DNA of 64,000 nucleotides from Aldehydirespirator sp965221605 (GCA_965221605.1 CBDCSK010000005.1:1-64000), one strand, 5' to 3'. Positions 32,123 to 40,758 are shown, numbered from the stretch's first letter. Numbers and translations are program-made. The notes: generated from the sequence alone by a model not told the origin.

Positions 32123-34980
32123 ACCCTGTGCCAGCCGCACGACCCCGACGCCGGGCAGTGCTCAATGTAGAGGACTCTGGTCCCCACAGCGCCAACGAAC
32201 CACCCGCGGCCATCGCCCAGCGTCGACTCGCGGGCATACTTGTCCGCCGGGACACCCCGGATGAGCGTCTCGCTGTAGCCAGTGCCGGTTCCGGTCTCGC
32301 CTATGTCGTCGGCCGGGAACGCCGCGTACTTCGTGCCGTCGGTGTCGGTGAACGACACGAACCCGTACGGCAGTGGCGTGATCCGATACCAGAGCCCCGA
32401 ACATCCGGGCGACTCCTCCTTGGAACAACTCTCTTGTGTGCCGTCTCGCGCATAGACGGTCGCGTCACCCTCGGCGTTGTCGATGTCGTACCAATAGCAA
32501 CCAAACGGTGTGCCGTCGGTTCCCCATCTGCATCGCCGGGGCTGCACTCCGCCGTCAACATCGGATCCGTCCACCTCACGGATCCGCAGCGAGTCGTTGG
32601 CATCGTCATAGATGGTCTCAGCGATCGGGACGCAATGGTTGATGGTGGGGTCCTCCCCGAACCGCTTCTGCGACGTACACGCCAGCCAGGTTTTAAGCGC
32701 CCGCTTTAGCTGGTCTGGGCCCGCGCAGAGGCCGTCGAAGACGTGTTTCGCCACTGCCTCGGCTGCCATGTTGACGTTGGACCGCTGGGCGTGATCCCAA
32801 GCCTTGACCCGCCACCACAGATCGAGCTGCCACGGCCCCACGCCGGGGCTCCAGTGCGCGCGGGGCTCGCCGGCCTGGGTGCCCCGCGAGAACAGGCCTA
32901 TGTTGCCTAGGTTCTGGAACAGCGAGTCCCACCGCGACAGATCCATCAGCGACGGATTGTCCTTCTGGAGCTCGCGGATCGGTATAGCCAGCACATACGA
33001 GGCCAACTCGTTGGCCGTCACCGGATCGGCGGCGCGTGTGACGCACTCCGCATCGTCGTTGTCGTCGATGACGTCTTGGGCCGCGGACACGACGCCGTCG
33101 ATGATCGCGGCGGTGTAACGGTACGACGCCTCCCGGCACCGCTGGGTGCCGGGATCCCTGAACAGCGGGTAGGCACAGACGCGGGGACGGCAGCCGCTGT
33201 CGGTGCCTCCGGCGAACGCCGACATGTACGTCTGGTCCGCCGGGCACGCATTCGTCGCGGCCACCGAGATCGTGAAACTGCCGGTGGTCCGGTCGGTTCG
33301 GTTGGCGACTTCGACGGCGTAGCGCCCCAGCATTCCGCCGGGGTTGAGCAACTTCCTGATGGTCGCAGTGCTGGCCCGGCCGCCTGAGCTGGAGGCTTCG
33401 TGCAGCGGCTTGCCGCTGTCGTCACCGCGGTCAAGCAGATACACGTCGGTGGCCTGCTCGGAGGTCACGACGACAGTGACGGTGGCCGCCTCCGGCAGGG
33501 TGAAGGCATAGCTCCTAGCGTTATAGGGGGTCTGGTCGTCGTCGCCGCGCTGAGACGACGTGCATCCGGTTGTCCATGTGCCGGTGACCGAGGTGCCGTC
33601 CGGGGTCATGGGCAGCTCGCAGGCATCGGGCGACACCACGGTGAACGCCACCGACACCGTGGCGGCACGCCCTGACGCTTCGCACGTGACTTTGGCGGTG
33701 ACCTGCCCGAGCCCGGACACGACCACCGACAGACTGCGGTCGGCTCCGGAGTTGTCGCCGATGTAGACAGCGGCGGGAGTGCTCGTGTCCCAGATCCGGA
33801 CGACGGTGCAGGTGGCGCCGGCGGGCTCAACCACAAAGGGCGCCTCGAAAGTCGTGATGAAGGCGCGGCCTGAGGATCTGGCCACCTTGGAAGCGCCCGC
33901 CAGGCCGGAGATGGCCACCACAGGCGCAGTCGTCGTCGTGGGCGGCGTCGGCGGCGCCGTCGTGGTCGTGGTCGTGGTCGTCGGCATCGTCGTGGTCGTC
34001 GGCGGCATCGTCGTGGTCGTGGTCGTCGGCGGCGGCGCCGTAGTGGTCGGCGCCGCAGTGGGCGGCGGCTCGGCGGTGGTCTTGCATCTGCCGTGGCCGT
34101 TCGGCGCCTGACCCTCCGGGCAGGGATGGCCGTTGGAACTGTGGTGGCATCCGAGACTGCCGTGGTCATGGCGCGGATGCTCACACGACGGCGCGGTGGT
34201 CGGAGCCGGCTTGGTGAGTATGCACTGCCGCCCACTCAGAGTGCCCGACGAACACGAATACCATGTCGTCGAACTCCGGCCCCGCACAAGAACCCGACTG
34301 CAGCTGCTGCCCGACAGCGACCACCCCGACGAACACGACCACGACGCGCCGGCAGAGCCCGTCTCGGTGAGCATGCACTGCCGCCCACTCAGAGTGCCCG
34401 ACGAACACGAATACGACGTCGTCGAACTCCGACCCCGCACAAGAACCCGTGTGCACCTGCTGCCCGACAGCGACCACCCCGACGAACACGAATACGTCGG
34501 GCTCGCCCTGAGGGTCCGATAGCAGCTGCTGCCAACCAGCGCGTACCCGCTCGTGCAGTACTTCTCGGTCGTCGTGCCGCGAGGGCACACCGACACACCA
34601 CCGACCCTCACCCACCCGCTCGGGCAGGCCGTCCTAGTGGAAGCCGGCTTGCTGAGCGTCTTGCCGCAATAGCCGCCCCGGCGCAGCGAATACCCCGACG
34701 CGCACCTGGCCGCCGCACTCTCAGTCACGGTCCTCACACACGACGAGCCCCGCATGCTGTACCCGGCCGCGCACCCATAAGAAACATGCCGCGTCGCCGG
34801 CACACTCCTGGAACAAGAAGAGGAACTGCCTCCCCCCGCATACCCCGACGGGCAGGTGTAGACGGTGACACGCGTCGCGAGCTTGGTCTCGGTCCTCACA
34901 CACGACGAGCCCCGCATGCTGTACCCGGCCGCGCACCTATAAGAAACATGCCGCGTCGCCGGCACACGCCTCTCACACAC
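32119..34980 (-). CDS. Large cysteine-rich repeat surface protein (main reading frame)
   Basis: From the first usable start (GTG at 34980) this frame encodes 953 residues. Residues 1-270 are about ten cysteine-rich units of the form CxxGYxxxGSSCxR or CSSGWSLSGSRCTR. A Pro/Thr linker follows near 305-345 (PPTTTTTTMPPTTTTMPT). Next are one or two Ig-like or beta-sandwich regions (VVVSGLGQVTAKVTCEASGR) and a pre-peptidase-C-like segment (DVYLLDRGDDSGKPLHEASS). The C-terminal 350 residues are a domain I do not recognise, with WQLDLWWRVKAWDHAQRSNV and CRWGTDGTPFGCYWYDIDN. The repeat pattern continues upstream of 34980 without a break, up to an in-frame amber codon. The true gene therefore probably starts at 35157. 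Confidence 0.75.
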   Translation of the reverse strand: MCERRVPATRHVSYRCAAGYSMRGSSCVRTETKLATRVTVYTCPSGYAGGGSSSSCSRSVPATRHVSYGCAAGYSMRGSSCVRTVTESAAARCASGYSLRRGGYCGKTLSKPASTRTACPSGWVRVGGVSVCPRGTTTEKYCTSGYALVGSSCYRTLRASPTYSCSSGWSLSGSRCTRVLVRGRSSTTSYSCSSGTLSGRQCMLTETGSAGASWSCSSGWSLSGSSCSRVLVRGRSSTTWYSCSSGTLSGRQCILTKPAPTTAPSCEHPRHDHGSLGCHHSSNGHPCPEGQAPNGHGRCKTTAEPPPTAAPTTTAPPPTTTTTTMPPTTTTMPTTTTTTTTAPPTPPTTTTAPVVAISGLAGASKVARSSGRAFITTFEAPFVVEPAGATCTVVRIWDTSTPAAVYIGDNSGADRSLSVVVSGLGQVTAKVTCEASGRAATVSVAFTVVSPDACELPMTPDGTSVTGTWTTGCTSSQRGDDDQTPYNARSYAFTLPEAATVTVVVTSEQATDVYLLDRGDDSGKPLHEASSSGGRASTATIRKLLNPGGMLGRYAVEVANRTDRTTGSFTISVAATNACPADQTYMSAFAGGTDSGCRPRVCAYPLFRDPGTQRCREASYRYTAAIIDGVVSAAQDVIDDNDDAECVTRAADPVTANELASYVLAIPIRELQKDNPSLMDLSRWDSLFQNLGNIGLFSRGTQAGEPRAHWSPGVGPWQLDLWWRVKAWDHAQRSNVNMAAEAVAKHVFDGLCAGPDQLKRALKTWLACTSQKRFGEDPTINHCVPIAETIYDDANDSLRIREVDGSDVDGGVQPRRCRWGTDGTPFGCYWYDIDNAEGDATVYARDGTQESCSKEESPGCSGLWYRITPLPYGFVSFTDTDGTKYAAFPADDIGETGTGTGYSETLIRGVPADKYARESTLGDGRGWFVGAVGTRVLYIEHCPASGSCGWHRV
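34213..34518 (-). repeat. Two tandem 153-base repeats in the cysteine-rich gene
   Basis: The block beginning GGTGAGTATGCACTGCCGCC at 34213 recurs from 34366 with high identity, a 51-codon unit. Each copy encodes GWSLSGSxCxRVLVRGRSST and YSCSSGTLSGRQC. The high nucleotide identity implies recent duplication or gene conversion. Confidence 0.85.
34728..34967 (-). repeat. Two 78-base repeats with 162-base spacing in the cysteine-rich gene
   Basis: The copies at 34728-34805 and 34890-34967 share CCCGCATGCTGTACCCGGCC and are nearly identical. They encode VPATRHVSYxCAAGYSMRGS plus SCVRT. The period of 162 bases is 54 codons, so the frame is maintained. Confidence 0.85.
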
Positions 34981-35052
34981 CGAGCCCGTGAAACTCCAGC
35001 CCGGGCCGCAGTCCGGCGTCAGAGCCCACGCCTCAGACCGCCCCAGCCCCTA

Positions 35053-35157
35053 AATGTCATCACCAACAGGAAACCCGACAAGCCCCTGACAAGCCACAGC
35101 CAAACCAGCCAACCACAACAGCCACCTGCGCCGACAAGCCGCCCCGCCGCCCGTCAC
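35053..35157 (-). other. Signal-peptide-like 5' segment ended by an in-frame amber codon
   Basis: A GTG at 35157 opens a frame that reads through a basic start (CRRR), a hydrophobic core WLLWLAGLAVAC and QGLVGFPVGDDI, then meets TAG at 35050-35052. The same frame then continues without another stop through GLGRSEAWALTPDCGPGWSF and TGSVCERR into the 953-residue protein. A TGA lies just upstream of the GTG, so this is the only available signal peptide. Without it the repeat protein would have no export signal. Readthrough, pseudogenisation or a base error are the possible explanations. Confidence 0.65.
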
Positions 35158-35402
35158 AGGTCACCCCGACCGGCCACCAACACGCCAGCACCGCCACACC
35201 GGAACACGCCGGCACCGACCCCCCCCCCGCGGAGGCGCGGAGCACGTCAACCCCCAGCCAGCGCGCAGTCACCGACCTCAGCACACCGAACACGGGAGAC
35301 TTCACGGATCCAGCGCTAACACACCACCAACACCCTGTCAACCCCGTTCCCAGAACCACCGGATGCGGATGTCGCCGAACCCGGGCGAGACCTCGATCAC
35401 TC

Positions 35403-36011
35403 TCAGGCGATGCCGGCCAGCCGGCGCAGCGCCTCTCGCAGCAGCAGGCCGGGGTCGTCGCCGGCGGGTAGGTCGGCCAGGACGGCCCTGATCTCCTCGG
35501 CGCCGTAGCCCAGCCCGTCCAGGGCGGCCCTCACGTCGGTTCGGGCGTCGTCGCGAGCGGCGGCGGGCGCCGACCCGTTGGTGGCGGGGGGCGCCTCCAT
35601 CTCGGGCAGATCGAGGCGCGACTTGAGCTCGACCAGCATGCGCACCGCGGTCTTGGGTCCCACCCCGGGCACCAGGCACAGCATGTCGACGTCGTCGGCG
35701 GCCACCGCCCGGCGGAGACCGTCGGGATCGTGCACGGCCAGGATCGACAGCGCCATGGTCGGCCCCACGCCGCGGGCACCGATGAGCGCCTCGAACGTGC
35801 GCCGCTCGTCCAGTGTCGAGAAGCCGTACAGCGTCTGGGCGTCCTCGCGCACGATGTGGCTGATGTGGATGAACACCTCCGAGCCCGGCGCGCCCGCGGC
35901 CGCGGCAGTCCTCGGCGTGGCCTGCACCCGGTAGCCGACCCCGGACACCTCCACCACCAGTTCGGCGTCCGGCGACCGGGACAGCAGCACGCCCCGCAGC
36001 GACCCGATCAT
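35403..36011 (-). CDS. ruvA: Holliday junction branch migration protein RuvA
   Basis: The 202-residue RuvA has the N-terminal OB fold (MIGSLRGVLLSRSPDAELVV, EVSGVGYRVQATPRT), then two helix-hairpin-helix regions (GARGVGPTMALSILAVH, VPGVGPKTAVRMLVELKSRL), and the C-terminal helical domain that contacts RuvB (GLGYGAEEIRAVLADLPAG). It overlaps ruvC by four bases. The usual partner ruvB is about 5 kb downstream, beyond the surface-protein module. The 245 bases after the module start hold no gene that I can support. Confidence 0.95.
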   Translation of the reverse strand: MIGSLRGVLLSRSPDAELVVEVSGVGYRVQATPRTAAAAGAPGSEVFIHISHIVREDAQTLYGFSTLDERRTFEALIGARGVGPTMALSILAVHDPDGLRRAVAADDVDMLCLVPGVGPKTAVRMLVELKSRLDLPEMEAPPATNGSAPAAARDDARTDVRAALDGLGYGAEEIRAVLADLPAGDDPGLLLREALRRLAGIA

Positions 36012-36532
36012 CGGGCACTACTCCCCACCGCGGCCCGCCCGGGCCGGTCCGGCGGCGTGGCGGAGGGTCCCATGCGGGCCAGGTGGCACAGCGCCACCGC
36101 CACCGCGTCGGCGGCGTCGGCCGGCTTCAGCAGCTCACCGAGTCCGAGCAGGACCCGGACCATCTCGGCCATCTGCTGCTTGTCGGCGCCACCCCAGCCG
36201 GCCACCGCCTCCTTGACCTCGTTGGGCGAGTACTCCACCACCTCGCAGCCGGCCGCGGCGGATTCCGCCATCACCACGCCCACGGCCTGCCCCACCGACA
36301 TGGCGGTGGCCACATTCCGCTGGAACAGCACCCGCTCCACCGCGACCACATCGGGTCGCAGCTCGGCGATCAGCGAGCGGACGTCGGCCTGCAGCTCGGC
36401 CAGCCGGGCTGCCCGGTCCATGCCGGCGGGCGTGCTCAGGACCCCGGCTGCCTCGGCCACCGGGCGGCGGCCCCGGCGCACCGCGCCGTACCCGCAGCGG
36501 GACAGACCCGGGTCGATGCCCAATACGAACAT
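36008..36532 (-). CDS. ruvC: Holliday junction resolvase RuvC
   Basis: The 174-residue resolvase cuts Holliday junctions as part of RuvABC. It begins MFVLGIDPGLSRCGYG with the first catalytic aspartate (Asp7). VVAVERVLFQRNVATAMSVG carries the catalytic glutamate near residue 68. The YSPNEVKEAVAGWGGADKQQ motif follows, and the final acidic pair is in DAADAVAVALCHL. The stop overlaps the ruvA start (ATGA). The C-terminus has a 20-residue disordered extension. Confidence 0.95.
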   Translation of the reverse strand: MFVLGIDPGLSRCGYGAVRRGRRPVAEAAGVLSTPAGMDRAARLAELQADVRSLIAELRPDVVAVERVLFQRNVATAMSVGQAVGVVMAESAAAGCEVVEYSPNEVKEAVAGWGGADKQQMAEMVRVLLGLGELLKPADAADAVAVALCHLARMGPSATPPDRPGRAAVGSSAR

Positions 36533-36583
36533 GTGCGCGACTCTATTGACCCCCTGGGACGAGTTCGCGGATGGCCGCGGCGT

Positions 36584-37336
36584 CTAGCCGGCCAGTTCCT
36601 CTATCAGGTCGTCGCCGATGTCGAAGTTGCTGTGCACGTCCTGCACGTCGTCGAGGTCGTCGATGAGGTCCATCAGCTTCAGCACCGAGCGGGCCGTGCC
36701 CGGGTCGGTGACCGCCACCGTGCTGGTCGGCAGCATCGTCAGGTCGGCGCTGGCGAAGGAGATCTCGGCCTCGGCCAGCGCGTCGCGGACCGCGTCGAGG
36801 TCGCCGGGGTCGGTGGTGACCCGCCACATGTCGCCTTCGGCGTCGAGGTCCTCGGCCCCGGCGTCGAGCACGACCATCATCAGGTCGTCCTCGCTGGCCG
36901 CGTCCGACGGCACGAGCACGAGACCCTTCCGCTCGAACTGCCAGGCGACCGAGCCGGGCTCCGCCAGCGAGCCGCCGTTGCGGGTGAGGGTGCTGCGGAC
37001 CTCGCTGCCGGTGCGGTTGCGATTGTCGGTGAGGCACTCGATGTAGAGAGCGACGCCTCCGGGGGCGTACCCCTCGTAGGTGACCGACTCGTAGCTGACG
37101 CCCTCGAGCTCGCCGGTGCCCCGCTTCACGGCCCGCTCGATGGTGTCGAGCGGCACCGAGTTGTCGCGGGCCTTCTGGTACATGGTCCGCAGCGTCGGGT
37201 TGGCGTCCGGGTCCCCTCCGCCCTGCCGGGCGGCCACCTCAACCTGCTTGATCAGCTTGGCGAAGAGCTTGCCCCGCTTGGCGTCGGCCGCGCCCTTGCG
37301 GTGCTTGATGGTCGCCCACTTGCTGTGCCCGCTCAC
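36584..37336 (-). CDS. yebC: YebC/PmpR family protein
   Basis: This 250-residue member of the YebC family has a role described as transcriptional regulator and, more recently, as a factor helping translation of proline-rich stretches. The start GTG at 37336 precedes the conserved SGHSKWATIKHRKGAADAKR. RDNSVPLDTIERAVKRGTGE and YEGYAPGGVALYIECLTDN are also diagnostic. The open frame to 37444 passes into the dispersed repeat copy B and is not used. The order yebC-ruvC-ruvA is typical. Confidence 0.94.
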   Translation of the reverse strand: MSGHSKWATIKHRKGAADAKRGKLFAKLIKQVEVAARQGGGDPDANPTLRTMYQKARDNSVPLDTIERAVKRGTGELEGVSYESVTYEGYAPGGVALYIECLTDNRNRTGSEVRSTLTRNGGSLAEPGSVAWQFERKGLVLVPSDAASEDDLMMVVLDAGAEDLDAEGDMWRVTTDPGDLDAVRDALAEAEISFASADLTMLPTSTVAVTDPGTARSVLKLMDLIDDLDDVQDVHSNFDIGDDLIEELAG

Positions 37337-37387
37337 CCGCCGGAGGCTACTCTCACCCACCCAAGAGCCTGCGGTGACGGCCGCGGT

Positions 37388-37470
37388 TTCCCGCTCCTGT
37401 TCGCTTCGCTCACGGGCCGCCCAAATCGAGGCAACAGCGCCCACGGCCTCGCTCCGCTCGGCCTCTGGCG
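37388..37470. repeat. Dispersed intergenic repeat, copy B
   Basis: The plus strand reads TTTCCCGCTCCTGTTCGCTT, then CACGGGCCGCCCAAATCGAG, GCAACAGCGCCCACGGCCTC and CGCTCGGCCTCTGG. It fills most of the gap between yebC and pdxT. It has all blocks shared by copies C and D and is in the same orientation. Confidence 0.8.
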
Positions 37471-37480
37471 GCGGACGATG

Positions 37481-38053
37481 TCACAAGTCGGCCAGGAAAC
37501 GGGCGTGCAGGCGCTCGTCGCCCGACAGCTCGGGGTGGAAGGCGGCCACCGTCGCCGGGCCCGACCGGCACAGCACCGCCCGGCCCTCGTGGCGGGCGAG
37601 CACTTCCACGTCCGGTCCGGCCCGTTCCACCACCGGAGCTCGAATGAACACGGCATGGAACGGCGACTCCAGGCCGTCCACGTCGATGTCGGCCTCGAAG
37701 CTCTCTACCTGGGTGCCGTAGGCGTTGCGCCGCACGGTTATGTCCACCATTCCGAGGGCGTGCTGGTCGGCCCGCCCGTCCACAACCTCCCGGGCCAGCA
37801 GGATCATCCCGGCGCACGTTCCCAGAACCGCCATCCCGGCGTCGAGGCGCTCCGATAGGGGCTCCAGCAGCCCGGAGCGCTCGAGCAGCATCGACATCGT
37901 GGTGGACTCACCGCCGGGCATGACCAGAGCGTCGACGCCTGCGAGCTGGGAGGGCGTGCGGACCTCGTCGGTGCGGGCCCCGAGCCGGTCGAGGATGGCG
38001 CCGTGCGCAGCGAACCCCCCTTGCAGGGCGAGCACGCCGATACGGGGCTTCAC
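37481..38053 (-). CDS. pdxT: Pyridoxal 5'-phosphate synthase glutaminase subunit PdxT
   Basis: The 190-residue class I glutamine amidotransferase supplies ammonia to PdxS. It has IGVLALQGGFAAHGAILDRL, the LVMPGGESTTMSMLL loop, the nucleophile in VLGTCAGMILLAREV, and the His/Glu dyad in AAFHPELSGDERLH. The GTG at 38053 overlaps the pdxS stop (GTGA) and matches the family length; the frame upstream to 38578 is shadow of pdxS. Confidence 0.95.
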   Translation of the reverse strand: MKPRIGVLALQGGFAAHGAILDRLGARTDEVRTPSQLAGVDALVMPGGESTTMSMLLERSGLLEPLSERLDAGMAVLGTCAGMILLAREVVDGRADQHALGMVDITVRRNAYGTQVESFEADIDVDGLESPFHAVFIRAPVVERAGPDVEVLARHEGRAVLCRSGPATVAAFHPELSGDERLHARFLADL

Positions 38054-38982
38054 CAACCCCGTTCTGCCATCTTGGTGGTGAGTGCCGCCGTCTCGAGGCC
38101 GGCCATGGCCGGGCCCAGCCCTGCGCTGATCTTGGCCAGGATGTCGGGGTCGCGGAAGTGGGTGACGGCCTCCACAATGGCGGACGCCATCTTGGACGGG
38201 TCGGAGCTCTTGAAGATCCCGGACCCCACGAACACCGCCTCCGCCCCGAGCTGCATGACCAGCGAGGCGTCCGCGGGCGTCGCGATACCGCCGGCGCAGA
38301 ACAGCGGAACGGGAAGAACCCCGGTATCGGCGATCTCCTGTACCAGCGGCAACGGGGCCCGCAGCTGCTTGGCCCACTCGAACAGCTCGGCCTCGTCGCC
38401 CGCGGCCGCGATCCTTCGGATGTCGCCGGTGATCGAGCGGAGGTGGCGGACCGCCTCGACGATGTTGCCGGTGCCGGCCTCCCCCTTGGACCGGATCATG
38501 CAGGCCCCCTCGCCGGTCCGGCGAAGCGCCTCCCCCAGGTTGGTGGCGCCGCAGACGAACGGCACCGTGAAGGCCCACTTGTCGATGTGATGGACCTCGT
38601 CGGCGGGAGTGAGAACCTCGGACTCGTCCACGTAGTCGACCCCCAGGGCCTGAAGGATCTGTGCCTCCGCGAAGTGGCCGATCCTGGCCTTGGCCATCAC
38701 CGGGATGCTCACCGCGGCCTGGACACCCTGGATCATCTCGGGATCGGACATCCGTGAGACGCCTCCGTGGGCGCGGATGTCGGCGGGCACCCTCTCCAGC
38801 GCCATGACCGAGACCGCGCCGGCGTCCTCGGCGATCCGAGCCTGCTCGCCTGTGACGACGTCCATGATCACGCCGCCCTTGAGCATCTCGGCCAGGCCCC
38901 GCTTCACAAGGGTGGTGCCGGTGGCCGGCCGGCTCTGGCCCGCGGTGGAGCCGGCCGCGCTGGTTTCGGTGTTGGCGGGCAT
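38050..38982 (-). CDS. pdxS: Pyridoxal 5'-phosphate synthase subunit PdxS
   Basis: The 310-residue PdxS condenses ribose 5-phosphate, glyceraldehyde 3-phosphate and ammonia into PLP. Diagnostic parts are VKRGLAEMLKGGVIMDVVTG, MALERVPADIRAHGGVSRMS, the first catalytic lysine in IPVMAKARIGHFAEAQIL, and the second in RSKGEAGTGNIVEAVRHL. The ATG at 38982 gives a short extra N-terminus of about 20 residues. It is translationally coupled to pdxT. Confidence 0.96.
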   Translation of the reverse strand: MPANTETSAAGSTAGQSRPATGTTLVKRGLAEMLKGGVIMDVVTGEQARIAEDAGAVSVMALERVPADIRAHGGVSRMSDPEMIQGVQAAVSIPVMAKARIGHFAEAQILQALGVDYVDESEVLTPADEVHHIDKWAFTVPFVCGATNLGEALRRTGEGACMIRSKGEAGTGNIVEAVRHLRSITGDIRRIAAAGDEAELFEWAKQLRAPLPLVQEIADTGVLPVPLFCAGGIATPADASLVMQLGAEAVFVGSGIFKSSDPSKMASAIVEAVTHFRDPDILAKISAGLGPAMAGLETAALTTKMAERGW

Positions 38983-38992
38983 GGCGTCGATT

Positions 38993-40642
38993 CTAGAGGC
39001 CGAGCGGATCACCGCGTCCCGCCAGCGCATCGGCGGCCTCCCTGGCCTCTGCCAGTAGCCGGGACCCGTCGTCGGCGGCAAGAACCTCGGCCCCGGTCAC
39101 CGGGAACCGCCGGCTGCTGTTGGCGATCAGAATCCATGTGGAGCCGGGCGAGAAGCTCAACGGGTCTCCGGCTGTGTCGACGAACCGGAAGCCGGCCCGG
39201 TCCTCGCTGCGTTCCCAGACGGCCTCGTGGACCGCGCCCGCGGTCAGCACCAGCGCGTCGCCGGTGCCGTAGGACTGGGTCAGGGGGGATTCGGCGTCGG
39301 CGGGCGCGTACCGGTGAGTCATCCACACGACGGCCACGTTGACCGGGGCGACCTCCCTCAGGCCGGAGCCGGTCTCGGTCATCATCAGGTCGCCCTCCTG
39401 GATCCGCACCCACCCGCCGGCGGCCTCGTCCCAGATGTGCGACACCACGTTGCCCGTGGGCCGGTGGTAGGTGACGGTGACACCGGTCGCGCCGGCGATG
39501 CCGGCCGGGTTGGACGAGCCGTAGTCGAGCAACGGCACGACCGGCGCCTCCAGCGACCCTCCCCGGAGCGCTGCGCCGTCGGAATCGGTGAGGCTCTCGC
39601 TGTGGAAGTAGAGGTTGTGCGGCGGCCGGCGGGCAGGGTCGCGGGAGTAGGGCACGAAGGTCCTCATGCCACCGATGTCGACGATGGTCCCAGCCCTCTC
39701 GGCCCGGCGCTTCTCCGACAGGACCGTCGGATTGGCGCCTGAGGACGCCAGGTAGGGCCTGGACAGGTCGGCGAGAAGGTCGAAGTCGCTGGTGCGCACC
39801 GAGCGGACGGGTCCGACACGGCCGGGAATCTCGGAATGGAACACGGCCAGGAGCCTGCTCTCGCCTCCCTCGATCAGCATCTCGTAGACGATGTCGGCCA
39901 CGGCGAGTCCCGCCTGGGGACGGGAGCGCCGGTCGCCGTTGCCCACCTTCACAGCCAGGGCTCGGCGCTGGGCCAGGGTCGTGTCGATGGTCAACTCGCC
40001 GGTGAGGGGAGCCCGGGGACGGTCGAGGACTTCCTCTGGCACTGCAATGCCGATGGTCCCACTGTTCTCCGGCGTTGTGACCGCCTCGACCCCGTCATCG
40101 CCGGCACCGTCCTCGGCAGCCTCGTCCTCAACGGCCTCGTCCTCAACGGCCTCGTCCTCGCCGACCTCGTCCTCAACGGCTTCGCCAGCAGCGCCTTCGG
40201 TCGCCCCACTCTCGCCAGTACCGCCCTCGGCAACTTCGCTCGCGGCTTCGGTCGGGTCGTCGCCCGGCGCGTCGACGTCGCCCGAACCCTCGGCGCCACC
40301 GCCCGCGTCCGGGGTGTCACCGCCATCGACGGCAACGCCGCCGCTCCCCTCCGGATCGGGCCGGTCGTTCGGGCTGTCGCCGGCGGTACCGTCGCCACCT
40401 CCGGCAGCCGTCTCGCCGCTCGCAGCCCCGGTACTGGGCCCGGGCGACGAGGACAGCGCCTCCGAGACTGCGCCGGCATCGAAGTCGATGGGTTCGGGGA
40501 CCTCCAGCGGCGACCCGCCGCAGGCGCCCGCCGCCAGCGTCGCCGACAGGGCCAGCGCGGCCAAGGGAAGCCTCACTCCAGATGCCGGCCCAAGGGCGTG
40601 CGCGGATTGCCTGTGGGCGGCTTCGCGGTGCGGCGGGGTCAT
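38993..40642 (-). CDS. DUF3048 (YerB-like) lipoprotein with acidic linker
   Basis: This 549-residue predicted lipoprotein has a hydrophobic core PLAALALSATLAAGAC with the acylated cysteine in GACGG. About 180 residues of low-complexity, glutamate/aspartate-rich linker follow, including near-perfect repeats of AVEDE encoded by 15-base tandem repeats at 40121-40190. The C-terminal 330 residues are a DUF3048/YerB domain (SRPQAGLAVADIVYEMLIEG, VGPVRSVRTSDFDLLADLSR, PHNLYFHSESL). The domain function is not established. It lies 10 bases before pdxS and may share its transcript. Confidence 0.87.
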   Translation of the reverse strand: MTPPHREAAHRQSAHALGPASGVRLPLAALALSATLAAGACGGSPLEVPEPIDFDAGAVSEALSSSPGPSTGAASGETAAGGGDGTAGDSPNDRPDPEGSGGVAVDGGDTPDAGGGAEGSGDVDAPGDDPTEAASEVAEGGTGESGATEGAAGEAVEDEVGEDEAVEDEAVEDEAAEDGAGDDGVEAVTTPENSGTIGIAVPEEVLDRPRAPLTGELTIDTTLAQRRALAVKVGNGDRRSRPQAGLAVADIVYEMLIEGGESRLLAVFHSEIPGRVGPVRSVRTSDFDLLADLSRPYLASSGANPTVLSEKRRAERAGTIVDIGGMRTFVPYSRDPARRPPHNLYFHSESLTDSDGAALRGGSLEAPVVPLLDYGSSNPAGIAGATGVTVTYHRPTGNVVSHIWDEAAGGWVRIQEGDLMMTETGSGLREVAPVNVAVVWMTHRYAPADAESPLTQSYGTGDALVLTAGAVHEAVWERSEDRAGFRFVDTAGDPLSFSPGSTWILIANSSRRFPVTGAEVLAADDGSRLLAEAREAADALAGRGDPLGL

Positions 40643-40758
40643 TCCCGATCTTGTTCGCTTCGCTCACCGGGCCGCCCAAATCCACGAGACAGCGCCCACG
40701 GCCTCGCTCGGCGCATCACAACGATGACCGCGGATTGGGTCTGTGCGCTCGGCCTCCG
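40641..40758. repeat. Dispersed intergenic repeat, copy C
   Basis: The plus strand reads ATTCCCGATCTTGTTCGCTT, CACCGGGCCGCCCAAATCCA, GACAGCGCCCACGGCCTCGC, then after about 30 unrelated bases GCGCTCGGCCTCCG. It occupies the gap between the DUF3048 lipoprotein start and the M48-like gene. The orientation matches copies A, B and D. Confidence 0.8.

Noticed and set aside
34181..34980. CRISPR array in the repeat-rich region
   Set aside because: The repeats are codon-phased parts of one long protein frame with periods of 153 and 162 bases.
35060..35359. 99-residue minus-strand frame before the cysteine-rich gene
   Set aside because: It overlaps the signal-peptide segment in another frame, has no ribosome-binding site and no pattern; the in-frame amber-separated segment explains the region better.
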